In this document: one piece after another, positions 32,318 to 38,541 of the stretch
How positions within the stretch are numbered: the first letter of the stretch is position 1
Layout of the letters: each line of letters begins with the position of its first letter
Virus record (IMG/VR): IMGVR_UViG_3300028394_000159
Location: 1-38,547 of that record
Source: a virus
Length of the DNA: 38,547 nt
Reading direction: 5' to 3' (one strand)
Notes under the pieces: model-generated
Databases searched by the model: none
What the model was told of the DNA's origin: nothing
The model's input: the letters and a program-made list of their open reading frames with translations, nothing else
Translations under genes and position numbers: made by a program

Positions 32318-32324
32318 TATTTAT
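32318..32324 (-). promoter_or_regulatory. late-promoter motif ATAAATA, divergent pair
   Basis: GGATAAATAATAGG on the minus strand, directly before the virion gene that starts at 32310. Together with the plus-strand motif at 32341-32347 it forms a divergent late-promoter pair 16 bases apart. Confidence 0.65.
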
Positions 32325-32340
32325 CCAAAAAATACTGACC

Positions 32341-32347
32341 ATAAATA
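32341..32347 (+). promoter_or_regulatory. late-promoter motif ATAAATA (plus strand)
   Basis: CCATAAATACC on the plus strand, only five bases before the ATG at 32353, so the transcript would have almost no leader. Confidence 0.6.
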
Positions 32348-32352
32348 CCCCG

Positions 32353-32730
32353 ATGGGTAACAATGTATTCGAAAAACTAACGGAGAAATATCCTTTTATC
32401 AGCTTGTGCATGTATGCCAACGCTGAATATGTGGGTGTGATCCAAAACAAAGATGATGTGGTTACCACCATCTACGACTTTGGTGCGGTGGCAGATCAAG
32501 CAGACAAGATGCTGTATCTGGAATTGGCATCGGCCTGGTGGTGGGAAAGCAATAGATCCATACCTATCAATATCTTTCTGCGCAAAGATTGGGAACAATT
32601 CCGATATACTCTGCGCACATTCATCAACAAAGATCTAGAAATCCTGCACGGCCCTGCTTGTAGTTTGCTGGACATAGCCCGCAAAAAGAGCAAGCGCAAA
32701 AGCATCATGCTGGTGCGTCGGCTTGATTGA
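32353..32730 (+). CDS. conserved phage protein, 125 aa
   Basis: Encodes 125 residues. Characteristic stretches are YPFISLCMYANAEYVGVIQN and ASAWWWESNRSIPINIFLRK, which I recall from T4-like marine phage hypothetical proteins. The C-terminus is basic (RKKSKRKS). I chose the ATG at 32353, just after the late motif; the longer frame runs through the promoter region. It overlaps the convergent gene 32705-33283 by 26 bases. Function unknown; a nucleic-acid-binding role would fit the basic tail. Confidence 0.7.
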   Translation: MGNNVFEKLTEKYPFISLCMYANAEYVGVIQNKDDVVTTIYDFGAVADQADKMLYLELASAWWWESNRSIPINIFLRKDWEQFRYTLRTFINKDLEILHGPACSLLDIARKKSKRKSIMLVRRLD

Positions 32731-33283
32731 GTAGATTCATGTGCAAGGCTACCAAGGCTGCATAGCCCAGTGCATGAGCTTTTTTGAACACATATCCTCG
32801 ACCGTCATCACCATCCCATACTGATCTAAACACATCCGGCCAAGGCTGATTCTGCAAGTGTGCTTTGCCTGGACGTATGATAGAGATAAATGCTGCCATC
32901 CTGGGAATTGAATCGGGACGCATGCTCTGCAATAGTCCTGTGTAGTTGCCCACATGTACCAACTGCTGTGCCCAGTCGGCGTCCTCCCACAGCCTAGCCC
33001 AGGGCGGATCTTGTGCCAACATGTGCTCATAGTGTGCAGGATCCTGTATCAGGCCATACACACCCATGTTCAAAAAGTCTATCTTGAAATAGCCACGTGA
33101 TTCGGCAGTTTCATAGTCAATGGCCGCACAGCCCAACACCGGATCTTGAGGAATGTCTGTGACATACACACCTGAATTGTGTTTTCTTGCTGTGCCTTGG
33201 TGTAGCTGTCGTGCCGGAGTATGGCGTATCAGTTTCAACACCTGTTCTCTGTCAGCAAAGTCAATGTCAATGTCTGCGCTCAT
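32705..33283 (-). CDS. miniature DnaE-like (DNA polymerase III alpha) protein, 192 aa
   Basis: Encodes 192 residues with motifs of the DnaE/PolC catalytic core in the right order: ADIDIDFADREQV at residues 3-15 (like PDFDIDF, the first two catalytic Asp), HNSGVYVTD at 35, YFKIDFLNMG at 65-74 (like VKFDFLGL, the third catalytic Asp), then FISIIRPGKAHL and VFKKAHALGYAAL. It is less than a fifth of DnaE length and lacks the PHP, most of fingers and DNA-binding domains. Similar short proteins are, as I recall, conserved in T4-like marine phages and annotated as DNA polymerase III alpha-like. Polymerase activity is doubtful; its role is unknown. Confidence 0.8.
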   Translation of the reverse strand: MSADIDIDFADREQVLKLIRHTPARQLHQGTARKHNSGVYVTDIPQDPVLGCAAIDYETAESRGYFKIDFLNMGVYGLIQDPAHYEHMLAQDPPWARLWEDADWAQQLVHVGNYTGLLQSMRPDSIPRMAAFISIIRPGKAHLQNQPWPDVFRSVWDGDDGRGYVFKKAHALGYAALVALHMNLLNQADAPA

Positions 33284-33284
33284 G

Positions 33285-33959
33285 TTACCATCCTGCTTTT
33301 GCCAGCATTAATTTTGCGTATTCCTGATCAGCTGGGTAGGTCTGGAATTTCTTCTGCCACACATCCGAATCAATATAGATCCATATCATGGCCACTTGAT
33401 CTGTGCTGAGCTCACCCAAAAACTTCTGTCCTGACTCGCTGTTGTAGATCACCCAAGGACTCACACGCCCAGTGGTGATGGCATGACACAAAGCATTGGC
33501 GTTGCCGTATCTCACACAATCATGCGCTGGGTTGCCAGTTTTTTCTGCCCAGTCTAGACCGTATTCCATGGCTCGGGCCAGGGCATCATCCACTGCTTCC
33601 ACGGTGAGATAATTCACCAGATACTCTGTGTAGATCTGATCACTGCACCACTTGTCGATCTTCTTTTGTTGTTTCAGCAACCATGCCATGAAGCGTTCTG
33701 GATTGATCACTCGTGTATTCACACAATAGTGTCCAAACTTCACAAACGCACGATAGTAGGATGACGTTTCAAAATCATCAAAGGTCTTGTTCTTGGCCGA
33801 GCCTTGCATGGTCTCATAGAACCGCACATAGGCCTGCAGGCCCAGCTGCACTCCTCGGTCGTCGCGTTGCAGTCTGCGACGTTTGGGTTCGCACATGTGT
33901 ATTTCGATACTGCTTTCTCTAGAGAAAGTCTTGTCGCAGTATCCACAGGTGAATGTCAT
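33285..33959 (-). CDS. conserved phage protein with N-terminal zinc finger
   Basis: Encodes 224 residues. Residues 3-24 form a C2H2-like zinc finger (C5, C8, H21, C23: FTCGYCDKTFSRESSIEIHMC), followed by a basic patch and a mostly helical body (residues 40-224). It is coupled to both neighbours (ATGA upstream, TAACATG downstream). I recall such finger proteins in T4-like marine phages but know no function; nucleic-acid binding is likely from the finger. Confidence 0.72.
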   Translation of the reverse strand: MTFTCGYCDKTFSRESSIEIHMCEPKRRRLQRDDRGVQLGLQAYVRFYETMQGSAKNKTFDDFETSSYYRAFVKFGHYCVNTRVINPERFMAWLLKQQKKIDKWCSDQIYTEYLVNYLTVEAVDDALARAMEYGLDWAEKTGNPAHDCVRYGNANALCHAITTGRVSPWVIYNSESGQKFLGELSTDQVAMIWIYIDSDVWQKKFQTYPADQEYAKLMLAKAGW

Positions 33960-34402
33960 TTCTTTTCGTTGCCAGCGGCTCGGTTGTAAGCGTCGATTTC
34001 TTTTTGTGTGACCAGTTGGGCCATCACGTCGATCTCATCATCTTTGTATGTGGGAAACATGGCTACAAGTGCTTTTCTTTTGGCACTGAGTCCAGCTTCT
34101 TTCTTCTTGGGTGCGATCCAGCTGTGTCGCATCACACCCATACCGGGACTGGCAGCAGTGGCACACAGCCATTGCAGTTTGGGGTGCTTGGCTATGTCAA
34201 AGAAGTGCTTGTTGAGATAGTGGTTGGTGCTTTGTACATAGTATTCTTGCAGTTCTCTGCTGCCGCCCACTGCCGAGCCCCAGCGTATCATGAGGAATGT
34301 TGAGAACTTCTTGCGTTCTTCCGGCGTGAGTTCATCATAGAAGTCACGGTTCTTGACATCCAGCTGACGCATCTCATTCGAAATGTTTAGTTTGTCGCTC
34401 AT
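33956..34402 (-). CDS. conserved phage protein, 148 aa
   Basis: Encodes 148 residues, helical, with NRDFYDELTPEERKKFSTFL near the N-terminus and a basic region at 95-110. The pattern belongs to a family I have seen in T4-like phages near replication genes; no function is known to me. It overlaps both neighbouring genes by four bases (ATGA). Confidence 0.68.
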   Translation of the reverse strand: MSDKLNISNEMRQLDVKNRDFYDELTPEERKKFSTFLMIRWGSAVGGSRELQEYYVQSTNHYLNKHFFDIAKHPKLQWLCATAASPGMGVMRHSWIAPKKKEAGLSAKRKALVAMFPTYKDDEIDVMAQLVTQKEIDAYNRAAGNEKK

Positions 34403-34704
34403 TTGATCTTGGTCAATCTATAGATTATTTTTGCTTGATCCAGTAGGTCTTGTAAAGCAGGATTGGTTTCAGCGGCTGCTGTTATGTCTCGCCATTCTTC
34501 GAATAGTTGGTATTCATCGCCGGAAAGCTCAAAGTAAGGCTCATATACTTTTTCTTGGATTTCTTTATATTCTTCCATTTCGCGCAATTTTTCCCATTTG
34601 GTGCGTTCCCATTCATCCGGTTCATACTCCTTGGTAAGCCATAGGTCAGTCCATTTTTCTGTATCCAGGTCAGTCCACTTTTGTGTATACTGGTTAATTT
34701 TCAT
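34399..34704 (-). CDS. hypothetical protein with TNPALQD C-terminal motif, copy 1
   Basis: Encodes 101 residues, rich in Trp, Glu, Lys and Tyr. The last 20 residues (TNPALQDLLDQAKIIYRLTK) are nearly the same as the end of the protein encoded just upstream (34701-34976), while the rest of the two proteins differs. Overlaps both neighbours by four bases (ATGA). Function unknown. Confidence 0.62.
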   Translation of the reverse strand: MKINQYTQKWTDLDTEKWTDLWLTKEYEPDEWERTKWEKLREMEEYKEIQEKVYEPYFELSGDEYQLFEEWRDITAAAETNPALQDLLDQAKIIYRLTKIK

Positions 34705-34976
34705 GGTGATTTTTCAGTCTGAGTCAAATGATACACCATTATAGCATGATCTAGAATATCTTGTAAAGCAGGATTGGTGCGGGCCTCTCTGCGAATATCA
34801 CCCCAGAGTTTGTCTTGCTGTATCCATTCGTGTAGTGGTCTACCATCTTGGGTCCTAGGATCATAGTCATGTCCCACTTCTGTTCGCGTGGCAGGGTTGG
34901 CTCCTGCTTCGCGCTGATACACCGTGGCACCATCACGCTCGTATATCAATGTGGCTCCGGGCTTGAGCTGTCCCAT
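34701..34976 (-). CDS. hypothetical protein with TNPALQD C-terminal motif, copy 2
   Basis: Encodes 91 residues. The N-terminus (LKPGATLIYERDGATVYQRE) is probably beta-rich; the C-terminus TNPALQDILDHAIMVYHLTQ is shared with the next gene's product. Start overlaps the upstream stop (TAATG). Function unknown. Confidence 0.65.
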   Translation of the reverse strand: MGQLKPGATLIYERDGATVYQREAGANPATRTEVGHDYDPRTQDGRPLHEWIQQDKLWGDIRREARTNPALQDILDHAIMVYHLTQTEKSP

Positions 34977-35476
34977 TACCAGGCCTTGTTGTAATCCACT
35001 ATCTCGCAGTTGCGGCTGATTTCTTTAACAAAATACACACAATCGGGTTCTGCGTCGTCGTTCAGCGGCACTGCCAGCAGCTGGCCATTTTTCAGCTTGG
35101 GTGCAAACCAATTCACTTCATGATACACATCCAAGATTTCAATGTCCGGAAAGCTGGGACGGAAACTGGTCAGCGGATTGAATTGGAATACCTTGAAGCC
35201 GCGATCATTTATGCTGGTGAGTGGCAGCACTTCGAGGTCGCCCACGTCGGGTTCGCCAATCAAGATCTGCCAGTCCATGGGCATCTTGATTGTGGTGTTT
35301 CCTATCCTTAACACCAAGGCAGGTGCATTGAAGCTTTCTAAAAATATTAATGGTATGAAATGATAGTCTGGATCTTTGGGATCCGAGTTGTCCAGAATAG
35401 CAAATCTCATGTCATCTACTTCGTCGGGCAAGTGATCTAGATCATAAAAGCTGTTGTCTAAGGTTAGTATTCGCAT
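34976..35476 (-). CDS. conserved phage protein, likely leaderless mRNA, 166 aa
   Basis: Encodes 166 residues: LDHLPDEVDDMRFAILDNSD, FIPLIFLESFNAPALVLRIG and LPLTSINDRGFKVFQFNPLT are typical of a family I recall beside uvsW in T4-like marine phages; function unknown. The ATG is exactly six bases after the -10 of its promoter and has no Shine-Dalgarno sequence, so the mRNA should start at the ATG. First gene of a coupled six-gene operon to 32705. Confidence 0.72.
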   Translation of the reverse strand: MRILTLDNSFYDLDHLPDEVDDMRFAILDNSDPKDPDYHFIPLIFLESFNAPALVLRIGNTTIKMPMDWQILIGEPDVGDLEVLPLTSINDRGFKVFQFNPLTSFRPSFPDIEILDVYHEVNWFAPKLKNGQLLAVPLNDDAEPDCVYFVKEISRNCEIVDYNKAW

Positions 35477-35482
35477 GTGTGT

Positions 35483-35511
35483 AGTATAGTTGGATATCTT
35501 ACCAATGTCAA
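35483..35511 (-). promoter_or_regulatory. sigma70-type promoter, leaderless type
   Basis: TTGACA (35511-35506), 17 bases, TATACT (35488-35483), six bases, then the ATG at 35476. The -35 overlaps the stop codon of the helicase gene upstream. Confidence 0.8.
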
Positions 35512-36977
35512 GATATCTTCATCCATTCCAGTTTCTCAGCTGTGAATGGATAGTTGGCCTCTTTGTAAAAGACCTTGCGTTTGTTTAGATGCCGTCTAGC
35601 GAACTTGCATGTGCTGGTGATATCCCAGATCTGCACATGATCTTTGTCTTCGGCCTTGCGGATGCCACGTCCAATTGATTGTATCACCCGCACAAAACTC
35701 TTGCCCGGTTCGATCAACACAAGATTAAAGATGCGTGGTATATTGATGCCCACAGCAGCCACGCCGTATGTGGCCACGATGATCTTGCCGTCGCTCACAG
35801 CAATTTCGTCATATTCTTCCTGGCGCACCTTGGCCTTGGTGGCGCCGCTCACAAACACAGCATGTTCGCCCAGACGTTCTACCAGCTGGCGACCACACTC
35901 GGTTCTATCTACCAGCACTAGAGTATTGCCTGTTTCGTTCACACGCTGTATGAGCGAAGCCATGGTGTCCAGTCTGCCGGATTCTTCCAGAAGATATTTC
36001 AGCTCGGCTTGATAGTCTGCGTACTCCACATGATCAACCAGCTGCACTATATTCACATGGCAGTTGGCCAACACGCCTGCATCTTGCAATGTGCTGGCAG
36101 ATAATCTGCTGATCACCGGGCCCAGGCTGACCAACAACGCCTGGCTTTCAAACAGCTCTTTGGGCACAGTACCGGTCAACCCCCATCGAATTGGCACTCT
36201 AGACATCACGCCGGTCAGCAGAGTTTTCAATGCATCTGCCTTGGCCATATGCACTTCATCCACTATCACGCATATCACGTCTTCAATGAACTCCTGGATG
36301 GTGCAATCACCTATGCCATTCTTGGTGTTCTTCATGAGGTTATTTAGACTTTGCCAGGTACAGATGGTGTGTGTTCTGCCGTATTCTTTTCTGTCGCCAA
36401 AATACACACCCACATCCAGTCCCATGTTGATGTAGTCTTTTTCTGTCTGTGTCACAAGACTTTTGTTGGGCACGATAACGATACTGCGACCATACGCACT
36501 CACAGCATCACTCAAGGCTGCTGTCATGATGGTCTTGCCTGCACCTGTGGCCACTTCTTGTATGCATTGTGGGTTGGTAAGGAAGTTGTTGATGATCTCC
36601 ACTTGATAGTCTCTCAGCAGTATGGGCTGACCTTCTGCAGGATGATTCTTGGGCCATAGTCGATCGCTGTAGCTGTGTTCTGTGACCTGTGCAAACTCAA
36701 ACGTGGTTGAGTATTCTCTGCGGTCGTCCAGTTCGATGTCGTAGTCAAATCGTTCCAATAGCGGAATGATATCCGGCAGCAGATTCACATAAGTGCTGCC
36801 GCCCAGTTGGAAATAAGATACCTTGCCATCCCAGCGGCCCAGTCGTACTGCTGGCAGATATCGTGCATACGGAATGTCGTATTTGAAAGCCTTTACTAGA
36901 GCTTTGCGAGCGTCAAGGTCAAGACCTTCGATCTTGATATTCACTTCGTCATTGATTTGTATTGTACATCGTTTCAT
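35508..36977 (-). CDS. uvsW: UvsW-type DNA/RNA helicase (superfamily 2)
   Basis: Encodes 489 residues. The helicase motifs appear in order: ATGAGKT (motif I) near residue 143, VIVDEVH (motif II) near 240, LTGT (motif III) near 275, VATYGVAAVGINIP (motif V) near 405 and QSIGRGIRK (motif VI) near 440. N-terminal residues 1-110 match the UvsW substrate-recognition domain in layout (KYDIPYARYLPAVRLGRWDG). UvsW unwinds R-loops and branched DNA and helps switch T4 from origin- to recombination-dependent replication. The ATG lies six bases after the -10, without Shine-Dalgarno sequence. Confidence 0.92.
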   Translation of the reverse strand: MKRCTIQINDEVNIKIEGLDLDARKALVKAFKYDIPYARYLPAVRLGRWDGKVSYFQLGGSTYVNLLPDIIPLLERFDYDIELDDRREYSTTFEFAQVTEHSYSDRLWPKNHPAEGQPILLRDYQVEIINNFLTNPQCIQEVATGAGKTIMTAALSDAVSAYGRSIVIVPNKSLVTQTEKDYINMGLDVGVYFGDRKEYGRTHTICTWQSLNNLMKNTKNGIGDCTIQEFIEDVICVIVDEVHMAKADALKTLLTGVMSRVPIRWGLTGTVPKELFESQALLVSLGPVISRLSASTLQDAGVLANCHVNIVQLVDHVEYADYQAELKYLLEESGRLDTMASLIQRVNETGNTLVLVDRTECGRQLVERLGEHAVFVSGATKAKVRQEEYDEIAVSDGKIIVATYGVAAVGINIPRIFNLVLIEPGKSFVRVIQSIGRGIRKAEDKDHVQIWDITSTCKFARRHLNKRKVFYKEANYPFTAEKLEWMKIS

Positions 36978-36983
36978 CAGTGT

Positions 36984-37012
36984 AGTATATACTTATCACA
37001 AACAAAAGTCAA
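36984..37012 (-). promoter_or_regulatory. sigma70-type promoter of uvsW, leaderless type
   Basis: TTGACT (37012-37007), 17 bases, TATACT (36989-36984), then six bases to the ATG at 36977. The -35 begins in the T-run of the preceding terminator (37011-37037). Confidence 0.8.
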
Positions 37013-37037
37013 AAAAACAGGCACCTAAGTGCCTGTT
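37011..37037 (-). terminator. intrinsic terminator of the ATPase/micro-gene operon
   Basis: On the minus strand AACAGGCAC (37037-37029), loop TTAG, GTGCCTGTT (37024-37016), then a run of T. The 9-bp stem is perfect. It ends the transcript from 38355 and directly precedes the uvsW promoter. The 37038-37096 stretch between it and the last micro-gene has only weak hairpins (for example GTTCGGG with CCCGAAC). Confidence 0.9.
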
Positions 37038-37096
37038 ATAAAGTTCGGGCGGAGCCAACCTATCCCGAACGTTTCATTGGCTATGAAGCCATGACT

Positions 37097-37237
37097 TTAA
37101 AAAACTGCCTCTAGCACACGAGCTAGGTAATAGGCACTGATAATCAAACAGATCCATCCTGACATGGTGCTGCCATCCTCAAAACAATGCTTGGCGAACC
37201 AACCATTCAACAACATCCAAACAATTGAAACTTCCAT
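37097..37237 (-). CDS. micro-protein with membrane helix, 46 aa
   Basis: Encodes 46 residues. Residues 1-15 (MEVSIVWMLLNGWFA) are hydrophobic, then a short polar stretch (KHCFEDGSTM), then GWICLIISAYYLARVLEAVF as a membrane helix. The ATG follows the stop of the next micro-gene by one base (TAATATG), indicating coupled translation. Its operon position, with a terminator downstream, supports it as a real gene. Function unknown. Confidence 0.6.
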   Translation of the reverse strand: MEVSIVWMLLNGWFAKHCFEDGSTMSGWICLIISAYYLARVLEAVF

Positions 37238-37238
37238 A

Positions 37239-37325
37239 TTACCACGTCACCAAAAGAAAAGCAATCAAACCGGCCACCCAAGGGTAGCCGCACCATAATG
37301 CTGCAATCACGGCTACCCAGGGCAT
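37239..37325 (-). CDS. micro-protein, single membrane helix, 28 aa
   Basis: Encodes 28 residues, nearly all hydrophobic (MPWVAVIAALWCGYPWVAGL followed by IAFLLVTW) with PWVA present twice. Its ATG follows the ATPase stop by one base (TAACATG), and its stop precedes the next micro-gene by one base. The tight spacing on both sides supports a real gene. A membrane peptide acting on the host envelope is possible. Confidence 0.58.
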   Translation of the reverse strand: MPWVAVIAALWCGYPWVAGLIAFLLVTW

Positions 37326-37326
37326 G

Positions 37327-38355
37327 TTAGTCTGCTACCTTCATGCAGGTAGTCTCTGCAAGACGCTGCCAGTTACCGGGACTCAGCTTACGCAAATCAG
37401 CAATCTTCAATGCCATACGCAGACTCATTTCACGCAAGCGAGTCTGGTTTGTTTCCATAAACTCAAAGATGCTGTCTTGAGTTTCGGGTTCAAAGTCGTA
37501 GCCTTCAAACAGCACACCGTCTTTGGCAATCTGTTTGATACGCAAGATCTTGTCACGCATAGTATCCAGCGTCAAGTCCAAGTAATGGCAACGACTTTGC
37601 AGAGCGTCCAAATGATCACGCAGTTTCTGCGATTTCATCTTGTCAAACTTCATGTTGGTGATAAAGATCACACTGCCTTTGAAGTCAAACTGATCTGGGA
37701 TGCCTTCGCGGCGCAGAGCCGAGCTCTCCGACAACCAAGAAATCTTACGCTTCTTGCCCGAGTCCAATGCACCTTTCAGCAAGTTCAAGCACACATCGTC
37801 CAGCAGGATGCTGTCACAGTCGTCAAATACCAGCACACAATTCTCGTCTGAGTATTTGTACAGAGTTTGATACAGGCCAATAGGAGTGGCTGAACCTTTC
37901 ACAACTTCGGCTCGCAGTCGCTTGCCTGCAAGACGATCAAACAGCGTGGCTTTCTCAATCTCTTGTTCCACGCCAAAGCTCTTGCCCACGCCTGGAGGAC
38001 CCGATACGATCATTGCACGGATGTCGCCGCCAATGCAGGCTTTAGACATTTCTGTAAGGATTTCAAAACGCTCGCGGATACGAGTCATTGCTTCGTCTTC
38101 AGTCTCTACTGTCTTGGCAGTAGGAGCAGGAGCGGGTGTGTTCATTTCCACGCTGTCACCACTGACCAACTCGTAGTCAGAGATAGCATCAACACGGATG
38201 CGGATAGTGGCAGGGCAGTTGGGAAAGGTGCCGTCATTTTGCACGGTTACATAACCGCCTTTGGCACCAGTTTGGAAGCCGCTGACTAGTGTAAAGTTTT
38301 GGTTTTTTACAGTTTTGCCGCGATACTCGCCGCGTACGATACGAATTGCACTCAT
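37327..38355 (-). CDS. AAA+ ATPase, phage type
   Basis: Encodes 342 residues. Residues 1-70 form a small beta-rich domain (YRGKTVKNQN, GGYVTVQNDG), 71-90 a Pro/Ala/Thr linker, and 95-342 the ATPase: Walker A GPPGVGKS (119-126), Walker B VLVFDDCDS (near 175-183), a sensor-like IFITNM near 232 and a helical C-terminal lid. The client and process are unknown; AAA+ proteins of this size remodel protein or nucleic-acid complexes. AGGAG lies eight bases before the ATG and a consensus promoter upstream. First gene of an operon with two micro-genes. Confidence 0.88.
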   Translation of the reverse strand: MSAIRIVRGEYRGKTVKNQNFTLVSGFQTGAKGGYVTVQNDGTFPNCPATIRIRVDAISDYELVSGDSVEMNTPAPAPTAKTVETEDEAMTRIRERFEILTEMSKACIGGDIRAMIVSGPPGVGKSFGVEQEIEKATLFDRLAGKRLRAEVVKGSATPIGLYQTLYKYSDENCVLVFDDCDSILLDDVCLNLLKGALDSGKKRKISWLSESSALRREGIPDQFDFKGSVIFITNMKFDKMKSQKLRDHLDALQSRCHYLDLTLDTMRDKILRIKQIAKDGVLFEGYDFEPETQDSIFEFMETNQTRLREMSLRMALKIADLRKLSPGNWQRLAETTCMKVAD

Positions 38356-38400
38356 TTGGTTGGCTCCTAATGTGCTGTTGAACTTACTTACTAAGCTGTT

Positions 38401-38429
38401 ATTATAGCAAAATACCCATTATTAGTCAA
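38401..38429 (-). promoter_or_regulatory. early sigma70-type promoter P6 (AAA+ ATPase operon)
   Basis: TTGACT (38429-38424), 17 bases, TATAAT (38406-38401), TGC before the -10. The leader of about 40 bases holds AGGAG. The -35 overlaps the stop of the 35-codon frame upstream. Confidence 0.85.
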
Positions 38430-38529
38430 CCCGTTTAGTTGCATCTTTTTCCAACTTCGATTGCGAATTTAGTTGGATTATTCCAACTCTTGTTGCAATG
38501 TTGCTGAACTGTGCTTGTTTTGTTGACAT
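38422..38529 (-). CDS. possible micro-protein, 35 aa
   Basis: A 35-codon frame (MSTKQAQFSNIATRVGIIQL, then a basic stretch) starts six bases after a TATAAT at 38541-38536, the same spacing as the two leaderless genes at 35476 and 36977. No Shine-Dalgarno sequence is present. The composition (Lys, Gln, Asn, Thr) is protein-like but the frame is short, and the -35 of the supposed promoter lies beyond the window. Tentative. Confidence 0.4.
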   Translation of the reverse strand: MSTKQAQFSNIATRVGIIQLNSQSKLEKDATKRVD

Positions 38530-38535
38530 GAGCAT

Positions 38536-38541
38536 ATTATA
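38536..38541 (-). promoter_or_regulatory. probable -10 element at window edge
   Basis: TATAAT on the minus strand, six bases before the ATG at 38529. The matching -35 would lie past the end of the window. Confidence 0.45.

Noticed and set aside
34739-34744. TATAAT on the minus strand within the gene at 34701-34976
   Set aside because: The hexamer 17 bases upstream (TTACAA) is poor, and the site encodes the conserved C-terminal tail of that protein.
36341-36347. CTAAATA inside uvsW on the minus strand
   Set aside because: It precedes no gene start; probably chance. It shows that the seven-base motif alone is not specific.
37097-37132. Nested inverted repeats (TGCCT, CTAGC with GCTAG, AGGCA) suggesting a structured RNA
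   Set aside because: They lie in the 3' end of the 46-codon gene, and the stems are short; coding explains the sequence better.
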